Under the pieces are notes generated by a model. That model was given only the letters and a program-made list of their open reading frames with translations, had not been told where the DNA came from and did no database searches. From NCBI GenBank assembly GCA_020633895.1, contig JACKCT010000004.1, positions 196,973 through 260,972 of the forward strand: 64,000 bases of DNA, written 5' to 3'. The position numbers and the translations under genes were made by a program. Source of the stretch: Deltaproteobacteria bacterium. GTDB lineage: Bacteria; Lernaellota; Lernaellaia; JACKCT01. Positions 25,103-33,535 of this stretch are shown piece after piece (the stretch's first letter is position 1; every line of letters starts with the position of its first letter).

Positions 25103-26329
25103 TCACGGGCGCAGGATCTCTTCCAACCGGTCGATGTGCGTCGTCAGGTCGTGCTCGGCGCGCACCCGCTCGAAACCCGATCGGCCGTACTCCGCCGCTA
25201 AATTCGGGTTATCCATGAGCTTCCCGACCGCGTCGGCAATCGCCGCTGAGTCCTTCGGCGGCACCAATAGCCCGTCGCGCTCGTGACGCACCACTTCCGG
25301 CAGACTGCCCAAGTTCGAAGCGACCACGGACCGCCCGTTCGCTTGCGCTTCCAGAATCACATTCGGCACATTCTCGAACCAGATCGAAGGCACCACCACC
25401 ACCCGCGCCCGGCGGTACAGCTCCGTCAATTTCTCGCCGGAGACATGGCCCAGCATTTCAACATTCGTCGCGTTGGAAGACGCCACTTGCTCGCGAATCG
25501 CGCGACCGTCGGGCGTCTCGGTGTCGCCGACAATCAACAGCCGCCACGACGCGCCCAGGGCCGCCTCCACCAACCAACGCACCCCCTTGGCCGGAAACAA
25601 GCCGCCGACGTAGAGGGCGACACGCTCGTCACTCGGTGTAGGCGGCGTCTCGGGGACGCCGGGCACCGGCGTGGGGAGATGCGTGACCTGCCGGTAGCCG
25701 TTGGCCCGCAATCGCTCGGCGAGAAAGACCGACGGCGAGACCAGATGCGTCGGCGGCCGATCCAGATTCCGCGCCCGCAGATGCTTCATCGCGGCAACGC
25801 GCGTGGCGGTGACGGCCAACGACCCTTTCAGACACCGATAGCGCAGCGCCGGTAGGAGCGATCGATCACACAGAACGCACGGCTCGTTGTCGCGCAGGGC
25901 GTTGTAGGCGGGACAGAGAAGTTGATAGTCGGACTGCCTCCAGACGACGGGAACACCCATTTTTCGCGCGGCCATCAAAACCTCGGGCGCGAGGTAATGA
26001 GCGATCTGCAACGCATACACCACGTCGATGGATTCGTCCTTCAACACGCGCAACGCCGCGTCGTACACCGACCGATCAAAAATCACCTTGGCGGCCAGGC
26101 GCGATTTTTCGCCGAACGATAACGGGCGGTCACCCTCCCAAACGTAATCCGGCCCGACCGGCGGGGCGGGAAAGTATTTGGCGTAGGGCGTCGGTTCGTT
26201 GCGGGAATAGGCGAGGGCGAAGGGGACGACCTCATGACCGCGGGCGGCCAACTCGGGCGCGATGTTGAAAAGGTACCGCTCCGGCCCGCCGGACAAAAAA
26301 TAGCGATTCGTCGCGATCAGGATGCGCAT
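25103..26329 (-). CDS. Glycosyltransferase family 4
   Basis: A 408-residue GT-B glycosyltransferase. The N-terminal acceptor domain has RYFLSGGPERYLFNIAPEL and a cysteine-bearing middle section (CPAYNALRDNEPCVLCDRS, cysteines possibly for metal). The C-terminal donor domain carries ALYVGGLFPAKGVRWLV, the EKLTELYRRARVVVVPS region and the ENVPNVILEAQANG glutamate motif typical of GT4. It probably adds sugars to a surface polysaccharide; donor and acceptor are unknown. It stands alone, convergent with the DUF58 gene. Confidence 0.9.
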   Translation of the reverse strand: MRILIATNRYFLSGGPERYLFNIAPELAARGHEVVPFALAYSRNEPTPYAKYFPAPPVGPDYVWEGDRPLSFGEKSRLAAKVIFDRSVYDAALRVLKDESIDVVYALQIAHYLAPEVLMAARKMGVPVVWRQSDYQLLCPAYNALRDNEPCVLCDRSLLPALRYRCLKGSLAVTATRVAAMKHLRARNLDRPPTHLVSPSVFLAERLRANGYRQVTHLPTPVPGVPETPPTPSDERVALYVGGLFPAKGVRWLVEAALGASWRLLIVGDTETPDGRAIREQVASSNATNVEMLGHVSGEKLTELYRRARVVVVPSIWFENVPNVILEAQANGRSVVASNLGSLPEVVRHERDGLLVPPKDSAAIADAVGKLMDNPNLAAEYGRSGFERVRAEHDLTTHIDRLEEILRP

Positions 26330-26467
26330 GGCGCGACGTTAGCAGCGGCCATGCCGACCCACAAGGCGGCGGTGTTTTGCTTCGGGCGGGATTTTCCGGG
26401 TTTCCCCCGGCTTGCCGGACCGCTTCGCCTCGTCCAGAATGGCGGAAACTCCACGCGGATTTTGTCC

Positions 26468-27478
26468 TTGGATATCTCGCGATTTGCCAAAATCGTCGTT
26501 CCTTTAAGTGTGTCCCTGATCACGATGGGCACCCTCGGCTACATCGTGATCGAGGACGCCCATTGGTACGACGCTCTCTACATGACCGTCATCACCATCA
26601 GCACCGTGGGTTACGCCGAGACGATCCCTTTGTCCACGGCCGGCCGCATGTTCACCATGGCGCTGATCTTTTTCGGAACCGGCTTCATGCTGACCATGGT
26701 GGCGATGTTCGCCGAAGTGATCATCGAAGCCCGCATCCGCAGTATCCTGGGACGTCGCCGTCTGGCGAGAAAGATTCAGCATATGCACGATCACATCATT
26801 CTCTGCGGCTACGGACGCATCGGCCAGGTGATCGCCGAGCGACTGCAGGCCCGTCGCGTGCGCATGGTGGTCGTCGAGGCGCAGGAGCACTACACCCAGC
26901 TTCTCGACGAATTCAATTTCACCTACATCCACGGCGACGCCACCAAGGAACACATCCTGGAGCAGGCGGGCATCGCCAAGGCGCGGACGCTGATCGTGGC
27001 GCTTTCCAGCGACGCGGACGCGGTCTTCACGATTCTCCTGGCGAGGGAAATGAATCCGAATCTGGAGATCATCGTGCGGGCCGTGGATCGGGAATCGGAC
27101 CGACGCCTGCGTTCGGCGGGCGCCGACCGGGTGGTGAGCCTTTACGACCTGGTGGGACGCAACATGGCCAACCGCATCCTCAATCCGGAAATCGAGGACA
27201 TCCTTTCGGTCGCCACCCTGGGAACGCACGAGGAAATCCGCATGGTCGGCATCAAGGCCCATGCTCCATCCGATCTGATCGGCCGGACCCTGCGCGAAGC
27301 GCCGATCCGAACGGACCTGGGACTCATCATCATCGGAATCAAGAAGAACCACGGCGAGATGATCTTCAACCCGTTACCCGACGAGAAGATCGAGGCCGGC
27401 GACGTGCTGATCACCATGGGGGAAGAACCGAACCTGGAGAAACTTCAAGGTTGGCTCAACCCGGAGCACGTGCATTAG
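26468..27478 (+). CDS. Two-TM potassium channel with RCK N and C domains
   Basis: Two membrane helices flank a pore loop with the selectivity filter TVGYAE (Thr46-Tyr49, residue count from the TTG start). An RCK N-terminal Rossmann domain (about 95-220, IILCGYGRIGQVIAE, D-rich turn) and an RCK/TrkA-C domain (about 250-335) follow, as in MthK-like and bacterial KtrA-type channels. The start is uncertain. TTG 26468 gives a normal short N-terminus; ATG 26351 would add about 40 residues not resembling a channel and would place the start only 22 bases from the divergent glycosyltransferase start. The inward gating ligand is unknown. Confidence 0.87.
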   Translation: MDISRFAKIVVPLSVSLITMGTLGYIVIEDAHWYDALYMTVITISTVGYAETIPLSTAGRMFTMALIFFGTGFMLTMVAMFAEVIIEARIRSILGRRRLARKIQHMHDHIILCGYGRIGQVIAERLQARRVRMVVVEAQEHYTQLLDEFNFTYIHGDATKEHILEQAGIAKARTLIVALSSDADAVFTILLAREMNPNLEIIVRAVDRESDRRLRSAGADRVVSLYDLVGRNMANRILNPEIEDILSVATLGTHEEIRMVGIKAHAPSDLIGRTLREAPIRTDLGLIIIGIKKNHGEMIFNPLPDEKIEAGDVLITMGEEPNLEKLQGWLNPEHVH

Positions 27479-27495
27479 CCGGCCAAGGCGTAAAA

Positions 27496-27529
27496 ACCGC
27501 CGGTGGGGTCTTCAGCCCCGGCGGTGTTT
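27496..27529. terminator. Bidirectional intrinsic terminator
   Basis: ACCGCCGG (27496-27503) pairs with CCGGCGGT (27518-27525). On the minus strand it is followed by TTTTT (27496-27492), on the plus strand by a GTTTG stretch. It lies between the channel gene and the convergent DUF4388 gene; the minus-strand version is the better terminator. Confidence 0.7.
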
Positions 27530-27556
27530 GTCGTACGAAAATCGGTGCGTTGAGCC

Positions 27557-28783
27557 TTATTTGACGCGTTTGGCCAGTCGAAGCGAGAAGAGCCCCAGCA
27601 AAACCGACAAGGCGTGTTCTTCGTCCAACCGCGATTCGTCGATGATCTCCGCCAGCGAGCGGTTGCCGCTCAAATGCTTGACGAAATCACTTTCTTCCCG
27701 CGTCAACTCCAGATCCTTGAGGTCGAAGCCCCGACCTTGCTGCATGCGCACGCGAATCGTGCGGGGATCGCCGACCTCTTTGTAGAACGCGTCGGCGTCG
27801 CTGGATTCGCGCACACCCCGGAAAATCAGATCGCCCATCTTCACGTTGATGGTCAGGTCCGACGGACGGCGCGGCTGCTCCTTGGAGAAGGTATACGGTC
27901 CCTCACGCCAGGTGAACGGCCAAACCGCCTTGCGGACAATCTGCAATTTCAGCGCCCGTTCCAGATCGTGCTGTTTGATGACGCCGACCTGAAGGAGCAA
28001 ATGGCCCAGAAGACGGTTCTCGTCGAGCATCCGCCGACGCAGCGCCGGCAGATATTCGGGCGAAACGATGTTTTCTTCCCGGATGACGTCGGCCAGGGCA
28101 TAGCCTTCGATAAATCCCGAGTCGATGAATACCAGCCGTCCATGATCGAAATGCAATGACAGTTGTTTTTCGCCTTCGCCCAGGCTGAGCACGCCGGTCC
28201 GGCTGTTGAGCGTCAAAAGACGAAGCAGCCGCGAAAGTTTGACGTCGGCCAGGTCGCCGGACGGGGGCAGGGCGCGCTTGCTGTTGGAGGCGAATTTGCT
28301 GGGGGTGCGAAAGTCGGTGAACGTGGTCGGGTTGTCGATTTCCGCCATGTTGGGCCGGGTTTCCTCGTGGCCCAGGTGGAAGAGGATCAGTTGCATCATT
28401 TTTTCCATGCGGACCGGCAGCACGACCACGTCGTTGACGCCCCACTTGGATTTGCCCTCGATCATCAGCGTCCCGCTGCGCACCACGGACGTCAGAATGA
28501 TCGGTGTGTCGAAGTCGTTAAAGACCGTGCGGATTTTCCGGCAAAAATCGAACGCGCTGGCGCCGGAAAGAAACGAAGAGACGATCAAAAGGTCCGGAGT
28601 GCGTTCGTTGTAGAAACGCAGGGCGTTTTCCATGCTGGTCGTGCCGAAGACGTTCAGGCCGACCTCGGAAAGAGGGATTTGAAGCTGATCGCACTCTTCC
28701 TTGGTGGACTGCAAGAGAAGGACAGTCCCTTTGACCTTCGTCTCCGCGTTGGAAACGGCATTGGAGACTTGCTCCACAGGCAT
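27557..28783 (-). CDS. Pseudo-receiver plus DUF4388 (PATAN) regulator
   Basis: A 408-residue cytoplasmic protein. Residues 18-140 have the receiver fold pattern, but the phospho-acceptor Asp is replaced by Ser69 (DLLIVSS), the acidic pair by Gln25-Ser26, and the conserved Lys is not evident, so phosphorylation is unlikely. Residues 165-330 form a DUF4388/PATAN domain, followed by a C-terminal helical part (to 408) like the SpoIIE/HTH-related tail of these proteins. GAGGTG seven bases before ATG 28783 supports the start. PATAN proteins act in signalling in deltaproteobacteria and cyanobacteria (for example response-regulator partners in motility). The output partner is unknown. Confidence 0.84.
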   Translation of the reverse strand: MPVEQVSNAVSNAETKVKGTVLLLQSTKEECDQLQIPLSEVGLNVFGTTSMENALRFYNERTPDLLIVSSFLSGASAFDFCRKIRTVFNDFDTPIILTSVVRSGTLMIEGKSKWGVNDVVVLPVRMEKMMQLILFHLGHEETRPNMAEIDNPTTFTDFRTPSKFASNSKRALPPSGDLADVKLSRLLRLLTLNSRTGVLSLGEGEKQLSLHFDHGRLVFIDSGFIEGYALADVIREENIVSPEYLPALRRRMLDENRLLGHLLLQVGVIKQHDLERALKLQIVRKAVWPFTWREGPYTFSKEQPRRPSDLTINVKMGDLIFRGVRESSDADAFYKEVGDPRTIRVRMQQGRGFDLKDLELTREESDFVKHLSGNRSLAEIIDESRLDEEHALSVLLGLFSLRLAKRVK

Positions 28784-29018
28784 ATTGCATCACCTCAATA
28801 AAAAGGTCGTGCCTGAGCCCATATTCAAAATGCGGCTCGGCGGCAAAACCGGTCCATGCGTCCTCCCCTACTTTTTCCCGTCGGTAAAAAATGCGCGCAA
28901 ATCACGAAAATGCGCCGGAAAGCATCTGTACCGCAACGCGGCCATTCGACTCGGCGTAGCGGCAGTCCGAAATTGGGACCAATGCTCCAGGAACCCGACC
29001 TACAATTCAAAACAGACA

Positions 29019-29045
29019 CTTATAGTACCACAGAATTTTTCACAA
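29019..29045 (-). promoter_or_regulatory. Putative minus-strand promoter for the DUF4388 gene
   Basis: Read on minus: TTGTGA (29045-29040), then TATAAG (29024-29019) with a 15-base spacer; shifting to TTTGTG gives 16. Weak, and the spacing is short. Confidence 0.3.
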
Positions 29046-29163
29046 AGAAAAGAGCTTTCCCTAATCGGCTGTCCGACGGACGTCGTGGTCCGTTTGACTG
29101 TCGGATCGGTCGGTCCAGGTCCGCGAGAAAGCTAACGCCTTTGAATGACAACGGAATTGTTTC

Positions 29164-29192
29164 TTGACGAACTTCGGCGCCCTGGGGACAAT
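29164..29192 (+). promoter_or_regulatory. Promoter for the zinc-ribbon gene
   Basis: TTGACG (29164-29169), a 17-base spacer, then GACAAT (29187-29192), 22 bases before the ATG at 29215. The -35 is near consensus. Confidence 0.5.
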
Positions 29193-29214
29193 AGGCTTTC
29201 CGGGAGGGCGCCGT

Positions 29215-29550
29215 ATGCTGATACCTAAACGTTGCGACGTCTGCGACAAGGAACTGCTGCTGGGCAGCGCGCGATATGACGTAGATATCCGCGTCGCGTC
29301 GAGCTTTGACGGCTATCTGCCCGAGCTGGACGAAGTGGACGCCACCGAAGAGTCGCGCGAAGACAAGCTGGCCAAGCTGCTGGAAAATCTCGACGCCATC
29401 TCGCCCGAGGAAGCCGAGGCGGGGGTTTATCAGGAAATCCAGATGACCCTGTGCCCCGAGTGCCGTCGAAAATTCCTGGCCGCCTTGGGCGACATGACCG
29501 GCAAAGAACTCCAAAGCCAACCGAAAAAACAGCCGATCCTCTTGCAATAA
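29215..29550 (+). CDS. Small zinc-ribbon-like protein
   Basis: A 111-residue protein with two CxxC pairs, Cys7/Cys10 (CDVC) and Cys80/Cys83 (CPEC), fit to bind one zinc ion across a 70-residue acidic insert. The rest is acidic. The start is ATG 29215 with GGGAGGG about seven bases upstream; an in-frame GTG-like extension to 29164 overlaps the promoter. It is placed just ahead of the patatin gene, 94 bases away. No named family was recognised, so the function is unknown. Confidence 0.68.
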   Translation: MLIPKRCDVCDKELLLGSARYDVDIRVASSFDGYLPELDEVDATEESREDKLAKLLENLDAISPEEAEAGVYQEIQMTLCPECRRKFLAALGDMTGKELQSQPKKQPILLQ

Positions 29551-29644
29551 ATCTCGTTTTCGCCCAAGAACGGGCCGTTCGTCGGCGCGTTCGAACCGCG
29601 TCGAATCCGGCTCTTTTTCGCCTTCGAAAGGAATTTTCGAACTC

Positions 29645-30571
29645 GTGACGTCCGTCCGCGTCGGCTTGGCTTTGGGGGGAGGCGCCGCGCGCGGTCTTTC
29701 CCACCTGGGCGTCATCCGAGCCCTGCGTCGGGCCGAGATCCCCATCGACGCGGTGGCGGGCGCCAGCATGGGCGCGCTGGTCGGGGCCTTATTCTGCGCG
29801 CGGGGCGATATTGAGCAGGTCCTGGCCGACGCCGTGCGCTTCATGGGCTCCGAGGAATTCGAAAAAGCCCGCATCCACCGTCTGCGCCGGGGCGTGATCG
29901 AGTCGGACCTGGGCGTGCGCGCGGCCATGTCCCGATATCTGACGCGGGGCAGGGTGCTGGCCTCCACGGTGGCCCGGCCCTCGGTGCTCTCGGCCGACGA
30001 TCTCTACGAATTGCTGGAATTTTTCATCGACGACCAGGAAATCCGCACGTTTCGGATCCCGTTTCGCGCCGTGGCGGTGGATATCAGCACAGGCGAGGAG
30101 GTCGTCTTTCGATCCGGGTCGGCGATCGACGTGGTCGCGGCGTCCTCGGCGGTGCCGGGGGCGTTTCCACCGATCAAGGTGGAGGATCGGGAGTGCATCG
30201 ACGGGGGAACGACCAATATGGTGCCCGTGTCGGTCGCGCGGGAAATGGACGTGGATTACGTCATCGCCTCCAACGTCAGCCATGAGTTGCCGGTGCCTCG
30301 CGATTCGATGCGCGCCTTGGAGGTTTACTTCCACACGCACCGGATCACCAAGCTGGCCCTCTTGAAACATTTGTTGAAAGATGCGGATATGGTGATCACG
30401 CCGAAGGTCGGACATATTCATTGGGCCGATTTTTCCCGTCGCGAGGAAATCATCGAGGCGGGGGCCCAGGCGGCCGAACCGGCGATTGAGCGCATCCGGG
30501 ACGATCTCAAGCGCCTTGCGCGGATACCGAAGTTTTTGAGACGACGCAAAGAGAGCCTACGTGCGGATTGA
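29645..30571 (+). CDS. Patatin-like phospholipase
   Basis: A 308-residue lipid acyl hydrolase. The oxyanion motif GGGAARG is at residues 11-17, the nucleophile Ser41 lies in GASMG, and the catalytic Asp186 in DGGT. Family size fits bacterial patatins of the RssA type. There is no signal peptide, so it acts in the cytoplasm or on the inner membrane. The start is GTG 29645. Its last 11 bases overlap the next gene, which suggests translational coupling with the HtrA-like protease. Confidence 0.9.
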   Translation: MTSVRVGLALGGGAARGLSHLGVIRALRRAEIPIDAVAGASMGALVGALFCARGDIEQVLADAVRFMGSEEFEKARIHRLRRGVIESDLGVRAAMSRYLTRGRVLASTVARPSVLSADDLYELLEFFIDDQEIRTFRIPFRAVAVDISTGEEVVFRSGSAIDVVAASSAVPGAFPPIKVEDRECIDGGTTNMVPVSVAREMDVDYVIASNVSHELPVPRDSMRALEVYFHTHRITKLALLKHLLKDADMVITPKVGHIHWADFSRREEIIEAGAQAAEPAIERIRDDLKRLARIPKFLRRRKESLRAD

Positions 30572-32036
30572 TCGACACCAGTACATCTTAAGACGGCCCC
30601 TGCTCATCAAGCTGGTCATCGGCTTGATGATTCTCGCCTTCGGCGCGGCATGCGAGCCCGAAGTCCTGCCCCAAACGCCCGACGCCAACTCGGGCAAGTA
30701 CTTCCCGCCGGAGATCACCGACACGGCGCCGAAAAACCTGTCGCTGTCCTACCTGCAGGAAGCGTTTGTGGAGGCGGCAGAGGCGGCGACCAAGGCGGTG
30801 GTCAGCATCGAGAGCACGCGCCTGGTCAAGGCCGAGGCGACCGAATCCGACTTCACCGGCTGGTCCCACAGCGCCACGTCCGACACGCCGATTCCTCAGC
30901 AAAACCGGGAATTGGATATCGGTTCGGGACTGATCTACCGCCCCGACGGCGTCATCGTCACCAGCGACCACGTCGTCCGCGACGCCCAGCGCATCGTGGT
31001 GACGCTCCATGACGGCCGCAAACTCGACGCCCAGATCGTCGGCCGCGACCCGCTGACCGACCTGGCGCTTATCAAGATCGAGGTCAACGGCCTGCCGACA
31101 CTCGAATTCGCCGGGGAAGACAACCTGCGCATCGGACAGTGGGCAATCAGCGTGGGCGCGCCCTACGGTCTGCAAGGCTCCGTCTCCGCCGGTATCGTCT
31201 CGGCGTTGGCTCGGCAGGACATGGGATTGCAGCGCTACGAGCAGTTCATCCAAACCGACGCGGCCATTAACGTGGGCAATTCGGGCGGCCCGCTCATCAA
31301 CCTCGCCGGGCGCGTCATCGGCATCAACACCGCCGTCGTCGCCGACAGCGAGGGCGTCGCCTTCGCCATTCCGGCGTCGATCGTGCAGCAGGTCGCCGAC
31401 CGCCTTCTCGTCGACGGACGGGTCATACGCGGTTATCTTGGAGTTCACATTCAAGACATGGACGCGAACCTGCGCCGCTATTACAACGTCCCCGACGGCG
31501 AGGACGGCTTGTTGGTCAACAAGGTGCTGGAAAATTCCCCGGCGCAAAAGGCCGGCATTTTGATCTCCGACGTCCTCCTGAAACTCAATGCCGTGGATCT
31601 TCAATCGGCGGCCCAATTGCAGTTGATCACCGCCGATCTCACTCCCGGCACGACGCACAAGCTGATCGTTTGGCGGGAAGGGCGCCAACTCGAATTTCCC
31701 GTCCAGATCGAGGAATTGCCCAGCGCGCCGCGCCTGGCCGAAATCCCCGAGGAGATTCCCGTCGATCGCATCGGCGTACGGGTCGCTCAGATTCGCCTGC
31801 AACGCGGCGACGCCCGCCCGGAATCGGCTGTCGCGGTCTCGTCGGTGGGGATCGGGTCCGCGGCGGATAAGGGCGGTCTGGCCGTGGGCGACCTGATCGT
31901 CTCGGTCGAGGGCCGGTCGGTCACGCGCCCGTTACAGTATCAGCAGATGGTCGACAGCCTGCCGCCCGGTGCGTTAGCGCTGTTCGAAATCGAGCGGGAA
32001 GGACTGCGCCTGCGTAAGGCCGTCGAAGCCCCATAG
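30561..32036 (+). CDS. HtrA/DegP-like serine protease, lipid-anchored, two PDZ domains
   Basis: A 491-residue protein. After a basic N-terminus and hydrophobic segment a lipobox FGAAC ends at Cys31, so it is probably a lipoprotein in the periplasm. The trypsin-like domain has the catalytic triad His137 (SDHVV), Asp167 (TDLALI) and Ser241 (GNSGGPL). Two PDZ domains follow, near 285-375 and 390-480. The usual TNxHV reads TSDHV. Start GTG 30561 overlaps the patatin gene. It probably acts as an envelope quality-control protease, perhaps upstream of RseP, but this is inference. Confidence 0.92.
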   Translation: MRIDRHQYILRRPLLIKLVIGLMILAFGAACEPEVLPQTPDANSGKYFPPEITDTAPKNLSLSYLQEAFVEAAEAATKAVVSIESTRLVKAEATESDFTGWSHSATSDTPIPQQNRELDIGSGLIYRPDGVIVTSDHVVRDAQRIVVTLHDGRKLDAQIVGRDPLTDLALIKIEVNGLPTLEFAGEDNLRIGQWAISVGAPYGLQGSVSAGIVSALARQDMGLQRYEQFIQTDAAINVGNSGGPLINLAGRVIGINTAVVADSEGVAFAIPASIVQQVADRLLVDGRVIRGYLGVHIQDMDANLRRYYNVPDGEDGLLVNKVLENSPAQKAGILISDVLLKLNAVDLQSAAQLQLITADLTPGTTHKLIVWREGRQLEFPVQIEELPSAPRLAEIPEEIPVDRIGVRVAQIRLQRGDARPESAVAVSSVGIGSAADKGGLAVGDLIVSVEGRSVTRPLQYQQMVDSLPPGALALFEIEREGLRLRKAVEAP

Positions 32037-32082
32037 CCCGCGAACACTCGTAGATTTTCCACTCCCACAGGGTTTTCATTCC

Positions 32083-33531
32083 ATGAGCCAATCCGAATCG
32101 CCCCATCGCCAGGGCAACGCCAAGGACATTCTCAACAAGCTCGGACTGCATTCCAAACATGCGGCGGACCTGCTTACCGCCGATGATTTGCGCCACGCGC
32201 CGACGCTGGCCGAGGAGTATCGCACCTACGTTTCCTTCGCCAAAACCGAGCGCAAATCGGCGTCCTACTTTTTGGAAAAGGCCGTCGAGCACGGATTCGC
32301 CGACCTGTCCGATGCCCGGGCCGTCGACGAAAAGACCCTTGTTATCCCCTATCGCAACAAGGTCACGGCGTGCGTTCGGTTGGGAAGCGGCTCCATCGAT
32401 GAGGGGATGAACGTCATCGCCTCCCACCAGGACAGCCCGCGCCTGGATCTCAAGGGTCGCCCCCTCTATCAGGATCAGGAACTCGCCCTGCTCAAGACGC
32501 ACTACTACGGCGGCGTGCGCAAGTATCAATGGGTCACGCGTCCGCTGGCCATGCACGGCGTGGTCGTTTTGGAAAACGGAGAATCGGTGGAGATCACCAT
32601 CGGCGAAGACGAGAGCGACCCGGTCCTGACCATCCTCGATCTGCTTCCCCACTTGGCCGCCAAACAAAACGCCAAGAAACTCGGCGACGCGATCACCGCC
32701 GAAAAGCTCAACATCGTCGTCGGCGGCTACCCCTACGGCAAAGACGAGGGCGCTAACCGCATCAAGGCGACGGTTCTGGGCATCCTGGAACACCGCTTCG
32801 GCATGGTCGAGGAAGACTTCATCAGCGCCGAGTTGGAAATCGTCCCCGCCGGACCGGCGCGATATGTGGGCCTGGACGGCGCGTTCATCGGCGCCTACGG
32901 CCATGACGCGCGGGCTTGCGCCTTTACCGGCATGCGCGCGCTGTTTGACGCCGAACCCGGTGAGCGGACCCAGGTGATGCTGTGCGTGGACAAGGAGGAG
33001 ATCGGCTCCTTCGGTAACACCAGTGCTCAGGGGCGCATCCTGCATCACATCGTGGACCGCATCCTCGTCGCCCTCGGCGAAACGCCCGGCGAGCACCGCA
33101 TCAACACGATCCTCCATCGCTCCAAATGCATCTCCGCCGACGTGGCCGCCGCCATCGACCCGGACTGGGCCGAAGTTCACGACCGGCGCAACGGCGCGCT
33201 GACCGGTCACGGCATCGTCTTCAAGAAATTCACCGGCGCCCGAGGCAAAAGCGGCGCATCCGACGCTTCCGCCGAGTTGGTGGGAGAGGTCCGGCGCCTC
33301 TACAAGGACGCGGGCGTGCCGTTTCAAAGCGCCGAAATGGGTAAAGTCGACGAAGGCGGCGGCGGCACCATCGCGAAATTCCTGGCGGCGACCGGCATGG
33401 AGGTCATCGACTCCGGCCCGGCGGTCCTGGCCATGCACAGCCCCTTCGAACTGATTCATGTCCTCGACCTTTACAGCGCGTACAAGGCCTACAAGGCGTT
33501 TCTCGAACGCGCCACCCGCGCCGACGACTAA
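32083..33531 (+). CDS. M18 family zinc aminopeptidase
   Basis: A 482-residue cytoplasmic metallopeptidase. Motifs VIASHQDSPRLDLKG, CVDKEEIGS and the C-terminal VLAMHSPFEL histidine place it in family M18 (aspartyl aminopeptidase/ApeB-like group), with the two-metal site. The variant SADVAAAID in the third motif is the form seen in bacterial M18 members of the clostridial type. ATG 32083 is about 45 bases after the HtrA gene, and the next gene follows four bases after its stop. It trims acidic N-terminal residues; the physiological substrate is unknown. Confidence 0.9.
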   Translation: MSQSESPHRQGNAKDILNKLGLHSKHAADLLTADDLRHAPTLAEEYRTYVSFAKTERKSASYFLEKAVEHGFADLSDARAVDEKTLVIPYRNKVTACVRLGSGSIDEGMNVIASHQDSPRLDLKGRPLYQDQELALLKTHYYGGVRKYQWVTRPLAMHGVVVLENGESVEITIGEDESDPVLTILDLLPHLAAKQNAKKLGDAITAEKLNIVVGGYPYGKDEGANRIKATVLGILEHRFGMVEEDFISAELEIVPAGPARYVGLDGAFIGAYGHDARACAFTGMRALFDAEPGERTQVMLCVDKEEIGSFGNTSAQGRILHHIVDRILVALGETPGEHRINTILHRSKCISADVAAAIDPDWAEVHDRRNGALTGHGIVFKKFTGARGKSGASDASAELVGEVRRLYKDAGVPFQSAEMGKVDEGGGGTIAKFLAATGMEVIDSGPAVLAMHSPFELIHVLDLYSAYKAYKAFLERATRADD

Positions 33532-33535
33532 CCGA

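Larger units (their letters stand above)
28784..29214. other. 431-base divergent gap with promoters on both strands
   Basis: This gap between the DUF4388 and zinc-protein genes contains no convincing gene. It is less GC-rich than its surroundings. Two promoter candidates are listed separately: one on minus near 29019-29045 and one on plus at 29164-29192. No strong hairpin was seen. The leader of the DUF4388 transcript would be about 236 bases, which leaves room for a regulator site or small RNA. Confidence 0.5.
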
